In this document: positions 1 to 6,028 of the stretch, piece by piece | How the letters are laid out: each line of letters opens with the position of its first letter | Position numbering within the stretch: position 1 is the stretch's first letter | Assembly: GCA_017993865.1 (NCBI GenBank) | Contig: JAGOLU010000049.1 | Coordinates: 1 to 6,768 of the forward strand | Direction of reading: 5' to 3' | Source of the DNA: Candidatus Woesebacteria bacterium | Lineage (GTDB): Bacteria; Patescibacteriota; Microgenomatia; UBA1406; GWC2-37-13 | Length of the DNA: 6,768 nucleotides | Translations under genes and position numbers: made by a program | Notes under the pieces: model-generated | The model's database searches: none | What the model was told of the DNA's origin: nothing | The model's input: the letters and a program-made list of their open reading frames with translations, nothing else

Positions 1-293
1 ATCCGCAGACAAAAGACGAGCCCGAAGATCGCTGTACCAAGGAGCACCCTTCTCCACTTCTTGATGCTTGCGATAAGAATGACAATGTATCCCATGAGCC
101 CATACAAAGGTGTGGGGATGCCGAGCGTATACGCAACGGGGCCACTCACAATAGCATCACAGTTGACGGTTGCATTGATTGAACATGGTTGCCATGCTGG
201 CCTAAATATCTGTTGCCAGAGCAAATATATTGCGAGACCAATCCCTGCGACTGCAATATATCGAGTGACTTTCCAAAGATCTACAGTTTTCAT
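1..293 (-). CDS. VKOR-family membrane protein (vitamin K epoxide reductase-like), 5' part only
   Basis: Only the first 97 codons are present; the gene runs off the left edge. The translation begins MKTVDLWKV and has a first membrane segment at about residues 12-30. An extracytoplasmic loop follows with Cys37 and Cys45, the second in the sequence VNCD. Then come Ser50, the stretch YTLGIPTPLYGLMGY at 55-69 and a second membrane segment. This C-x7-CD plus LGIP-x-x-x-x-GL arrangement is the VKOR signature. Bacterial VKORs reoxidise a DsbA-like thioredoxin-fold protein and pass electrons to quinone, so they drive disulfide formation outside the membrane. The catalytic CxxC should lie beyond the edge and cannot be confirmed. 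The gene follows the LCP gene by 43 bp on the same strand and may be co-transcribed. An alternative in-frame ATG at 332-330 would add 13 residues (starting MIVLIL) and sit 4 nt after the LCP stop. I prefer 293, though neither start has a clear ribosome site. Confidence 0.82.
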   Translation of the reverse strand, partial: MKTVDLWKVTRYIAVAGIGLAIYLLWQQIFRPAWQPCSINATVNCDAIVSGPVAYTLGIPTPLYGLMGYIVILIASIKKWRRVLLGTAIFGLVFCLR

Positions 294-330
294 AGGATAA
301 TGTAGAGAAATAGTAAGGATGAGCACAATC

Positions 331-336
331 ATTATA
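331..336 (-). promoter_or_regulatory. possible -10 element before the VKOR gene
   Basis: On the minus strand TATAAT lies just after the LCP stop codon (339-337), 37 nt upstream of the preferred VKOR start. No convincing -35 is found 16-18 bp upstream; that stretch is still LCP coding sequence. It could be a secondary promoter, or chance in the short AT-rich junction of an LCP-VKOR operon. Confidence 0.3.
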
Positions 337-1554
337 CTACTCGCCACCATTTTTCTTGGGTGTAGCGGTTGGGGTGAGCACTGAGTTAAACTTAGCGCTT
401 GCAGAGGCCTCAGAAACGCCACGATAGCGGTCGAATAGATATTGTTGTATCGAAGCGAAGTCGCCTTCGCCCGTGCGCGGGATGAGCATATACTCGCCAT
501 TTGGGCCAACCCCATCTTTGAGCACGTTATCGTTGGTGAGTGCGATGGATTCAATGGCATAGTCCTTCTTCGCGAGTGCAAGCTTAATGAGATTCGTAAC
601 ATCGTCGAGTGTGTAATCAGTATCGATATATTTATAGATCGATTGTGCAAATTCAACAAGCTTCGGCACTGCAGCAATGGTGAGCGTCTTTTCTTTGATT
701 GCGTTGATGACCTGGCGTTGTCTCTGACTTCGATAAAAGTCTCCTCCCTCAAACTCAGAATGCCGAGAACGGACGTATTTCAGCGCAGTCTCTCCATCGA
801 GTGTATGAGTGCCTACGCCGAGGCTCAGGGTCTCATACCTACAAGGGAAGGCCTGTTCGCGCAGATACCCCGAAAGCGTTGCCTCGATTTGTTTAAGATC
901 TTCTTCAGATTTTTCACAGGTTTCCTTTTCCTTATCTTCAATGGGGAACCACGCATCGACAAATGGGGTTTGCCTTGTAATAGTAATCCCGCCAAGCGTG
1001 TCAATGAACGAAGTAAACGCCTGGAAGCTCACAGCGCCAAAATGATCAATCTTCTCCCCTATCACTTGCTCGAGCGCATACTTCGCGAGGTTTCCTCCAC
1101 CTCCGTTGTTAACTCTATACTCAGTCGGTTTATTCGGGAACCATGTGTCGTCGAGACCAAGCGCATACGCAGCATTTATTTTCTGCCCAGACATTCCCCC
1201 ATTTTTTTCGATTGGCAGATCTATCCATAGATCGCGTGGAATGGAGATGAGAAAGACCTTTTGAACCTTATCATCTATACGCGCAACAATAATTGAGTCT
1301 GTGAGCGCCCCACCCTCGTGTGATCCGCCTCCATAGCCCAAGAGAACGATATTTTGATAGTATGGGGTTGGAGTGGGTTGTAGCTTGGCAGTGAACTCCA
1401 TCGAGCTTGTCCCAAACGTTTTGAACTGCGACGCAGCGTAAATAGCGCACGCGACACCAAAAAATGCGATAATCACCGCAACAAATGGCTTAATCTGAGC
1501 TCCCTTCTTGCGTTTGGACCGGAACTGGAGCTTGCGCGGAGATGGTTCTTGCAT
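337..1554 (-). CDS. LytR-CpsA-Psr (LCP) family cell-wall glycopolymer ligase
   Basis: This 405-aa protein has a basic cytoplasmic N-terminus (residues 1-22), one membrane anchor at about 24-41, a Pro/Thr linker at 59-65, and an extracytoplasmic LCP domain at about 66-295. Visible LCP landmarks are the acidic DS at 86-87 in LTDSIIVARID, the SIPRD motif at 104-108 (Arg107), KINAAYA at 125-131, the core DTLGGI at 185-190, and the C-terminal catalytic block VRSRH with Arg262/Arg264, followed by Asp272, Arg275 and Arg278. LCP enzymes transfer undecaprenyl-linked glycopolymers (teichoic acid, capsule, arabinogalactan) to peptidoglycan or proteins; the substrate here cannot be read. Between the beta core and the catalytic Arg block is a charged segment (about 206-238) bounded by Cys213 and Cys238. 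These are the only cysteines outside the membrane segment and could form a disulfide. The start ATG at 1554 is supported by a close -10 element. There is no Shine-Dalgarno. The tail is Thr/Pro/Lys-rich. Confidence 0.95.
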   Translation of the reverse strand: MQEPSPRKLQFRSKRKKGAQIKPFVAVIIAFFGVACAIYAASQFKTFGTSSMEFTAKLQPTPTPYYQNIVLLGYGGGSHEGGALTDSIIVARIDDKVQKVFLISIPRDLWIDLPIEKNGGMSGQKINAAYALGLDDTWFPNKPTEYRVNNGGGGNLAKYALEQVIGEKIDHFGAVSFQAFTSFIDTLGGITITRQTPFVDAWFPIEDKEKETCEKSEEDLKQIEATLSGYLREQAFPCRYETLSLGVGTHTLDGETALKYVRSRHSEFEGGDFYRSQRQRQVINAIKEKTLTIAAVPKLVEFAQSIYKYIDTDYTLDDVTNLIKLALAKKDYAIESIALTNDNVLKDGVGPNGEYMLIPRTGEGDFASIQQYLFDRYRGVSEASASAKFNSVLTPTATPKKNGGE

Positions 1555-1564
1555 AGAAAGACAA

Positions 1565-1573
1565 AGTATATCA
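1565..1573 (-). promoter_or_regulatory. extended -10 promoter of the LCP gene, predicted near-leaderless
   Basis: The minus strand reads TGATATACT, an extended -10 (TGn-TATAAT type). It ends 10 nt before the ATG at 1554, so transcription should begin about 2-5 nt before the start codon. The 10 intervening bases are pyrimidine-rich and have no Shine-Dalgarno. No good -35 is seen, as is common for extended -10 promoters. Confidence 0.55.
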
Positions 1574-1599
1574 ATTACGACACACGTGCTGACCTTGTT

Positions 1600-1971
1600 T
1601 TATGAGGTAGAGACCCTTTCAAACTCCCCATCCAAATGCAGATAGTATAAATCTACTTGGAGATCAGGATAGAGGCGGAGAACCCGTTTTTTGGCCTTAT
1701 TGAGGTCTTCTGCATGACGTTTGGGGGTGCTTTCGGCCCCGTATGCCCCACATTCTTCGTGATGTATAAGAACCACCTGAGTGATGTGATGTAAACTCTT
1801 GGATATTTTCACCTGTTTCATGATCGTGGGCAGGCTTTTGGTGCTTCCGGCAAATCCCACAAGGTCATACGTCTTTTTTTTCATGTGAGTGCTCAGCCAC
1901 TTTTGGATGAATTTTTGGAACCGAAAATCGATACAACAGACGACGAGGGCGTCACAGGTATGAGTAGACAT
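1600..1971 (-). CDS. miniature beta-carbonic-anhydrase-like zinc protein
   Basis: The protein has 123 residues. CCIDFRF at 12-18 holds a C-x-D-x-R motif (Cys13, Asp15, Arg17), and HHEECGAYG at 70-78 holds H-x-x-C (His71, Cys74). These match the Cys/His/Cys zinc ligands and the Asp-Arg dyad of beta-carbonic anhydrases, which hydrate CO2 to bicarbonate. The spacing from first Cys to His is 58 residues, close to the 56 in E. coli Can (Cys42 to His98). The GFAGS segment at 39-43 falls where the family has its conserved glycine-rich strand end. Only 49 residues follow the last ligand, far fewer than in ordinary beta-CAs of about 200 aa or more, so much of the C-terminal half is missing. It may be a reduced enzyme, or a zinc-binding relative with another role. 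There is no signal peptide, so it is cytoplasmic. It lies 41 bp after the 572-aa gene but appears to have its own promoter. Confidence 0.82.
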   Translation of the reverse strand: MSTHTCDALVVCCIDFRFQKFIQKWLSTHMKKKTYDLVGFAGSTKSLPTIMKQVKISKSLHHITQVVLIHHEECGAYGAESTPKRHAEDLNKAKKRVLRLYPDLQVDLYYLHLDGEFERVSTS

Positions 1972-1979
1972 AGGAGGGT

Positions 1980-2008
1980 AGTATAACTTTAGGCCTTTCG
2001 GGATGCAA
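1980..2008 (-). promoter_or_regulatory. promoter of the beta-CA-like gene, predicted leaderless
   Basis: On the minus strand TTGCAT (2008-2003) and TATACT (1985-1980) are separated by exactly 17 bp. The -35 keeps only the TTG core, while the -10 matches at 5 of 6. The -10 ends 8 nt before the ATG at 1971, which puts the transcription start about 2 nt from the start codon. The bases in between (accctcct) are the complement of a Shine-Dalgarno sequence, not a copy of one. Confidence 0.6.
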
Positions 2009-2012
2009 GAGG

Positions 2013-3731
2013 TTAGGTGGCGGTTGCGTTAGGGTCGAGGTCTTTATACGATCCTCGTGCGTGCCAATTCCAAGGCGCAATGCTATATGGCGAAAGTTGC
2101 AATTCGGTAGGAGCTTGCTGTCCTGAAGCATACGTGGTCGAACCTCGCCAAAATACTGCAGCGAAAGGATGAGACCCATCTTTCGCAAAATATTCGTGCC
2201 AACGCTCCAGTAGAAGTGAAATCTTCTTGCTTATGGAAAGTGTTGGCGGAATTCCTCTCACTATCTCTTCGAGAAGTTTTTGTATTGGCGGATCTACATG
2301 TTTAGAGATTTCTCCCCCAGTTAGCAACGTTTCGACTTCAGAAAGTGGTAGATAACATGCAGGTTCAGTTCTACCGTCTGTGTATGTGACTGCGAAATTG
2401 ACCCCTGCATTAGTAACATCTGAGCTTATGGTTCGATATGCGGTTTGCCAGGCATTGCTCCCCACGACCAGACGCATGCCTGCATGGTCAGGAGTTTGGC
2501 TGATAAACCTATCTAAGTCACGCAAGAGGGTCTGAATTTCGGGGTCATGGGGATGTTCGCGGACTAAGTTATCTAAGACGTCAGCGTACACTGTGGCATT
2601 GGCAAGTCTAAACCTATTGCGTTTCCCTTCCTCAGCGACATTAGATTTATCAAACAGCCTGCTCGCGACACTTCCTATTCGTTCTTGCACGTCCAATTTG
2701 GAAACAAAGTTTTCGACAATCCCCCACCACCCTTTGGCAGACGACTCATACATCACAGTATGTTCAGGATCTTGCCACTCGGCTCCTTGTACGGAAGCGT
2801 TTTCTTGCAAGCATGTGCCTATAATGTCTTTTGCAAATCCGAGCATGGGTGTGTGATGCGCGAGTGCGTAGAATCTATTTCCATAAGATTCAATACCGGT
2901 TATTTCAGCCAGCTTGGCATTGGTGTGTCCAGCAAGCGAAGGAGCAATGAGCCTCATGTGCGCATCTCTTGCGAAAACGAGTGCCCTAGCGTAGTCGGCC
3001 CGTAAGATATGGTCTGCTCCCCTATAGAACTCTGGGGCTGACTCTAGGGCCATAGCTAGGTGAATCATGGCGGTTCCTGTAAGCTGGAGCTTATCCGGCA
3101 CCTTTGCACCCCGTTCAAGAAAGTATTCTTCTTGAGAGATAATCCACATGAGCGTAGAAGGCATATTCTCTAAAGCTTCTCTCATGGTTACGTTGAGTTC
3201 TCCTGAGCTAAGAAAATCGAACAGTCTCTCCATCACATTGCCGCTCTTTAGAGTTTCTTCACTGTGGGTATTTACTGCAACGAGTTCTATTCCATATCTC
3301 ATTCTCATATGGAACGCCATTACTTTGTACATAAGTTTCTCTCCGTCTCTCCTATTGGTTATGAGGGTGTCTGCGCGCGCACATACCTCCCCAAATTCAC
3401 GCACTCTTTGACATTCAGTTTCTACATCTAGGAGTGGATCGTCCTCATCACCTGGAAAATTCTGTGATATATGGAAGTGGTCTCGCAGCATGGATACACT
3501 CTGCTCAATCACTGTTGCTACTTCGAGAGGGAGGGTTTCTGGAGGGCTCTGTGTTAAAGGAGCGCCGAACTCAGAAGGAGGTATTATTGTCAGCCCTAAC
3601 AAGCCTGTTGCTTGATCAGCTTGCCAGCCTGCTTTGACCCTGTAGTACGACGGAGGCACATCTAAAAGTCGAAAGGTATGTCTGGTTGGGCTTAAGGTCT
3701 CACCTGTTGCAGCGGGAAGTTCAGATGTCAT
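2013..3731 (-). CDS. large cytoplasmic protein of unknown function (572 aa)
   Basis: I do not recognise this family. The open frame is long and uninterrupted, on the same strand as its downstream neighbours. The protein has no signal peptide or membrane segment. The N-terminal ~60 residues are Pro/Thr-rich with short beta-like stretches. The middle (about 70-450) looks mainly helical with many charged residues, and the C-terminal ~130 residues are mixed. A HisHis pair occurs in ALAHHTPMLGF, but I see no nucleotide-binding loop, zinc cluster, protease or nuclease motif. Upstream in-frame starts exist (GTG 3755, ATG 3746). I chose the ATG at 3731 because the upstream ones lie on or before the TATAAT box and because GGGAG (3744-3740) sits 8 nt before it. 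The gene is back-to-back with the P-loop/winged-helix regulator across 63 bp, which suggests shared control. The following CA-like gene is 41 bp downstream. Confidence 0.75.
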   Translation of the reverse strand: MTSELPAATGETLSPTRHTFRLLDVPPSYYRVKAGWQADQATGLLGLTIIPPSEFGAPLTQSPPETLPLEVATVIEQSVSMLRDHFHISQNFPGDEDDPLLDVETECQRVREFGEVCARADTLITNRRDGEKLMYKVMAFHMRMRYGIELVAVNTHSEETLKSGNVMERLFDFLSSGELNVTMREALENMPSTLMWIISQEEYFLERGAKVPDKLQLTGTAMIHLAMALESAPEFYRGADHILRADYARALVFARDAHMRLIAPSLAGHTNAKLAEITGIESYGNRFYALAHHTPMLGFAKDIIGTCLQENASVQGAEWQDPEHTVMYESSAKGWWGIVENFVSKLDVQERIGSVASRLFDKSNVAEEGKRNRFRLANATVYADVLDNLVREHPHDPEIQTLLRDLDRFISQTPDHAGMRLVVGSNAWQTAYRTISSDVTNAGVNFAVTYTDGRTEPACYLPLSEVETLLTGGEISKHVDPPIQKLLEEIVRGIPPTLSISKKISLLLERWHEYFAKDGSHPFAAVFWRGSTTYASGQQAPTELQLSPYSIAPWNWHARGSYKDLDPNATAT

Positions 3732-3744
3732 ATATTTCACTCCC

Positions 3745-3750
3745 ATTATA
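3745..3750 (-). promoter_or_regulatory. -10 element of the 572-aa gene
   Basis: A perfect TATAAT on the minus strand ends 13 nt before the ATG at 3731, so the predicted leader is about 7 nt. GGGAG directly follows the -10 and would lie before, or at the very start of, the transcript. It is therefore unclear whether it acts as a ribosome site. The -35 region (about 3768-3773) has no good match and overlaps the -35 region of the divergent promoter. Confidence 0.5.
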
Positions 3751-3779
3751 CCCACAGAGCATTCTCAATATCTAATTTA

Positions 3780-3788
3780 TGGTATACT
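3780..3788 (+). promoter_or_regulatory. extended -10 promoter of the regulator gene, predicted leaderless
   Basis: The plus strand reads TGGTATACT, an extended -10, followed by six pyrimidines (ctctct) and the ATG at 3795. A normal 6-7 nt spacing puts the transcription start on the A of the start codon. There is no room for a Shine-Dalgarno. The -35 region near 3760-3765 is weak. Confidence 0.6.
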
Positions 3789-3794
3789 CTCTCT

Positions 3795-4877
3795 ATGTTA
3801 GAGCCTGCTAGAGGGAAATCTCTTATGTGCACCAAGTCTGAGGATGCTGCGTTCTCGTTTCTTTGTGAGCGTTTACAGATGCGAGAACCCTGTTGCGTCG
3901 GAGGTTTAATTGATATGGGTAAGAGAATCTTATACCGTGAGCTCATTATTTTTGCGCAGCATAACCTTTCTGACCATAACATTATCACACATGAGATACG
4001 TGACAAGTCGACCCATGAGGCAATCTTGAGTCAAATAGAGGGTTCACCAGAGGAGAAACCGCTGATAGTATTGGCATATGCTGCAAGTGACACGGATATC
4101 TCTGAGTTTATAACAGTTTGTCAGAGTGTTCGTGATCAGCGAGGACACCTTTTCTCAGCAGCACTTGTCTCTGACTTAGCTCCGTTGTACCAATCATTTA
4201 CTAATCGAGACAAAATAGTGGTTAGATCGTTTCTGCATCAGGCACCCTTCAACCACGATGATTCATACAGCCTCATAAGCTCATTTGAATCCCGATTTAA
4301 CCACGCGGTTGATCAAAAGGTCAAGAACAAGATATTTCACCTATCTGGCGGTGGGGCGGGGCTCATCAAGTCTCTTTTCCTTCTCACAAAGTCTCATGAT
4401 CTGCTGAATATGACAGACGAGCAGATTGTGCAAGATACCAGTATTCAATATCGTTTAGAGGCACTCAAGAATGATATTCCTGGGCCGATAAGGGCACGGA
4501 TGGAGTCGGGGCTGCCACTTGAAGATGAGGATACGAGGTTTCTTACGGTATTTGGTGTATTGAAAGAGAACGGAAGGTTGTTCTCTCCCCTGCTTGAAAC
4601 GTATATGAACATAAAAAAAGACCCGCTTGCTTTCATTGCTCAGTCTTGCACATCTACAGAGATAAGCATCGTTGAATTTTTCCAAAAGAACATTGACAAA
4701 CCGTTATCTCGTGATCAGATTGCCCAATGTCTGTGGGGTTCAGATTGGGAAGAAAAATACTCTGATTGGGCAATCGACCAGGCTATTCATCGGCTGCGAA
4801 CCAAGCTGCGTGATGCCAATTCTCCGTACTCAATACAAACAAAAAAAGGAGTAGGGTTTGTTCTGAAGAAGAACTAG
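3795..4877 (+). CDS. transcriptional regulator: degenerate P-loop (STAND/AAA-like) region fused to a PhoB-type winged helix
   Basis: The protein has 360 residues. The C-terminal domain (about 286-360) is an OmpR/PhoB-type winged helix. It shows PLSRDQIAQCLWG, then a recognition-helix segment AIDQAIHRLRTKL, and ends with the wing SIQTKKGVGFVLKK, matching the family pattern I.T.rG.GY.l. The N-terminal two-thirds has a P-loop ATPase outline. G37-x4-G42-K43-R44 resembles Walker A with Arg in place of Ser/Thr. A hydrophobic strand at 89-95 (PLIVLAY) sits where Walker B would be but lacks the acidic pair. LSGGGAGLIKSLFLL at 183-197 resembles the GG-x-P-x-L-I helix of STAND/AAA regulators. There is no phospho-receiver domain. 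I infer a DNA-binding regulator whose ATPase core has lost catalysis or works by binding only. It is divergent from the 572-aa gene and upstream of an array of TGTCA repeats, the sequence class bound by PhoB-type domains. The start ATG is fixed by the adjacent -10. Confidence 0.8.
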   Translation: MLEPARGKSLMCTKSEDAAFSFLCERLQMREPCCVGGLIDMGKRILYRELIIFAQHNLSDHNIITHEIRDKSTHEAILSQIEGSPEEKPLIVLAYAASDTDISEFITVCQSVRDQRGHLFSAALVSDLAPLYQSFTNRDKIVVRSFLHQAPFNHDDSYSLISSFESRFNHAVDQKVKNKIFHLSGGGAGLIKSLFLLTKSHDLLNMTDEQIVQDTSIQYRLEALKNDIPGPIRARMESGLPLEDEDTRFLTVFGVLKENGRLFSPLLETYMNIKKDPLAFIAQSCTSTEISIVEFFQKNIDKPLSRDQIAQCLWGSDWEEKYSDWAIDQAIHRLRTKLRDANSPYSIQTKKGVGFVLKKN

Positions 4878-4907
4878 TTAAGCTCAATACCCTTTCTTTC
4901 TCCCACT

Positions 4908-4940
4908 TTGTCAGGATTCTGTCAGGATACTGTCAAGCAC
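4908..4940 (+). repeat. three tandem 11-bp TGTCA repeats, PhoB-box-like operator
   Basis: Units begin at 4908, 4919 and 4930: TTGTCAGGATT, CTGTCAGGATA and CTGTCAAGCAC. Units 1 and 2 agree at 9 of 11 bases; all three share TGTCA in exact 11-bp register. The E. coli Pho box is built from 11-bp direct repeats with a CTGTCA core, and OmpR/PhoB-type winged helices bind such arrays head to tail on one face of the DNA. The array lies between the regulator gene, which encodes such a domain, and the start of the 175-aa gene. The likely reading is an activator site for the downstream gene; binding by the adjacent regulator is inferred. Confidence 0.7.
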
Positions 4941-4952
4941 GATAGAAAGCTC

Positions 4953-4963
4953 CATAGTAAGAT
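4953..4963 (+). promoter_or_regulatory. probable -10 region of the 175-aa gene
   Basis: Two overlapping candidates exist. CATAGT (4953-4958) is 17 bp after CTGTCA of the third repeat, so that repeat could serve as the -35, as in PhoB-activated promoters. TAAGAT (4958-4963) ends 8 nt before the ATG at 4972, which fits the leaderless spacing of the other genes here. Neither is a strong -10, as expected for an activator-dependent promoter. Confidence 0.4.
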
Positions 4964-4971
4964 ATCTGCAT

Positions 4972-5499
4972 ATGAGAAAACATTTGCTGTCTGTGAAACA
5001 TGAAACGAGAGAACTAGAATTGTTGAAAGACCTCTACCTAGGGTCACTTGATGCAGTTACTAAGCGAGGTAAGAACCTTGCATGGCTCCAGTTTGCGAGC
5101 AGAAATCCCCATGGTGGGTATAAGTTCCATTCGGATACCGATGCACAATGGGAATTGCTCAGTCAGATTGTTGAAGCTGTTGCGCGAAAATATCCCGCTA
5201 TTCGGACAGGAGAAATCACCGATACATTAAGTCGATTAGTGAACACAACCGTGCTTGAAAGCCTAGAAGAGCAGCAAATTAAAGTGAAGAAAACTTCTTT
5301 ACATCTTCAGACGACTCTGATCCATCACGCAGGACATGAAATCCATATTCCTCGATATCCTTGGATACACGGGGTCGAGGTATTGCACGCTGAGAAATCA
5401 CTTTGGAAAGCACATGATAATGCAAATAACGCCCTTCTGCGAGTTCGAAAAGAGACACAAGATGAGTACACGATGTTCTTTTTAGATTATCAGAAGTAG
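4972..5499 (+). CDS. hypothetical protein, 175 aa, behind the TGTCA array
   Basis: I do not recognise this protein. It is soluble, rich in His, Lys, Arg and Glu, and has no signal peptide or membrane segment. The first ~30 residues (MRKHLLSVKHETRELELL...) are likely helical. A central helical region spans about 55-105. The segment from about 106 to 135 (KVKKTSLHLQTTLIHHAGHEIHIP, in part) looks like beta strands with several histidines that could bind metal, though no known motif is complete. The start ATG follows the candidate -10 closely and has no Shine-Dalgarno. Its stop is followed by a palindromic hairpin. It is probably the target of the upstream TGTCA array and so part of the regulon of a PhoB-type regulator, perhaps the one encoded directly upstream. 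Confidence 0.65.
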   Translation: MRKHLLSVKHETRELELLKDLYLGSLDAVTKRGKNLAWLQFASRNPHGGYKFHSDTDAQWELLSQIVEAVARKYPAIRTGEITDTLSRLVNTTVLESLEEQQIKVKKTSLHLQTTLIHHAGHEIHIPRYPWIHGVEVLHAEKSLWKAHDNANNALLRVRKETQDEYTMFFLDYQK

Positions 5500-5504
5500 G
5501 TTAA

Positions 5505-5524
5505 AACCTCGCCTAGGCGAGGTT
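5505..5524. terminator. perfect palindrome at a convergent gene junction, likely bidirectional terminator
   Basis: A 20-bp perfect inverted repeat has arms AACCTCGC and GCGAGGTT around CTAG, giving an 8-bp, G+C-rich stem with a 4-nt loop. It starts 6 bp after the stop of the 175-aa gene and includes two bases of the alkyltransferase stop codon (5525-5523). On the minus strand the stem runs into TTTT, two of those bases being in the stem; on the plus strand there is no T-run. It should work better for the minus-strand gene. Confidence 0.6.
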
Positions 5525-5987
5525 ACACGAGGGAAGTTGCTGTTTCAAGCCTGAGGAGTGCTTCTTTTCGTCTTTTTCCGCCTGCATACTCCCCTATCTC
5601 CCCCGTTGAGCTAATGATACGATGGCACGGGATGATGATAGGTATGGGGTTATGTTTACATGCAGTACCTACGGTGCGCGCGGACTTTGGGTGGCCAATT
5701 GCTTTTGCGACTGCCTGATAGCTCACGGTTTGACCGTACGGAATGGTCTGCAGATATCTCCATACTTTCATTTGAAATGGTGTGCCGTTGTATTGCAAAG
5801 GAAGATCAAATACCTTCAATTTGCCTGCGAAATACTCATTAAATTGGAAAGAAATATTTTCTTGGAAAGCATCGTTTTCGAGAGTAGGATTCTTGCCTAC
5901 ATTCCCCCCAAATTCCACCAATATGATTCGATTGAGTTCCATCGAAATGGTTATGTATCCTATTGCAGTGCGTAGTGCAAATTCCAT
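5523..5987 (-). CDS. ogt: methylated-DNA--protein-cysteine S-methyltransferase (O6-alkylguanine repair)
   Basis: This 154-aa suicide repair protein moves the alkyl group from O6-alkylguanine (and O4-alkylthymine) in DNA to its own cysteine. The N-terminal RNase-H-like domain covers about 1-65. The C-terminal catalytic domain covers about 68-150. GTPFQMKVWRYLQTIPYGQTVSY is visible in part at 68-90, followed by a helix-turn-helix with the arginine finger in ARTVG (Arg104), then Asn113, and the active site IPCHRI with Cys121 at 119-124, and GEYAGG at 132-137. The open frame extends upstream to a GTG at 6041. I chose the ATG at 5987 because the family N-terminus begins there and a TATACT ends 8 nt before it; the upstream extension overlaps the Nudix gene. 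It is divergent from the Nudix gene across 47 bp, with an AlkD-like gene further on, so this is a DNA-damage neighbourhood. Confidence 0.95.
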   Translation of the reverse strand: MEFALRTAIGYITISMELNRIILVEFGGNVGKNPTLENDAFQENISFQFNEYFAGKLKVFDLPLQYNGTPFQMKVWRYLQTIPYGQTVSYQAVAKAIGHPKSARTVGTACKHNPIPIIIPCHRIISSTGEIGEYAGGKRRKEALLRLETATSLV

Positions 5988-5995
5988 ATGTTGGT

Positions 5996-6001
5996 AGTAT
6001 A
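5996..6001 (-). promoter_or_regulatory. -10 element of the alkyltransferase gene, predicted leaderless
   Basis: The minus strand reads TATACT, then accaacat, then the ATG at 5987. The 8-nt spacing and lack of a Shine-Dalgarno match the CA-like gene. The expected -35 position (about 6019-6024) holds only TATCGC and overlaps the -10 of the divergent Nudix promoter. Confidence 0.55.
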
Positions 6002-6028
6002 GACGAGAATAAGGTGAAGCGATATAAT
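6000..6028 (+). promoter_or_regulatory. promoter of the Nudix gene, predicted leaderless
   Basis: TAGACG (6000-6005, 4 of 6 to TTGACA) and a perfect TATAAT (6023-6028) are 17 bp apart. The -10 ends 6 nt before the ATG at 6035, placing the transcription start at the start codon. The -35 overlaps the -10 of the divergent alkyltransferase gene by two bases. Confidence 0.6.

Noticed and set aside
61..300. Plus-strand 79-codon open frame at the left edge
   Set aside because: It is antisense to the VKOR gene, whose cysteine and LGIP signature is convincing on the other strand.
442..1230. Plus-strand 262-codon open frame opposite the LCP gene
   Set aside because: It lies wholly antisense to a gene with clear LCP motifs, its translation has no recognisable domain, and it has no promoter-like start signal of the kind seen here.
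3725..3729. A single TGTCA near the start of the 572-aa gene as a fourth regulator site
   Set aside because: It is a lone 5-mer inside coding sequence with no 11-bp partner; chance occurrence is expected.
4891..4904. Pyrimidine tract CTTTCTTTCTCCC, repeated near 6624-6636
   Set aside because: The second copy is simply the complement of Lys/Arg codons at the end of the AlkD-like gene, and the first is short low-complexity sequence. I see no functional link.
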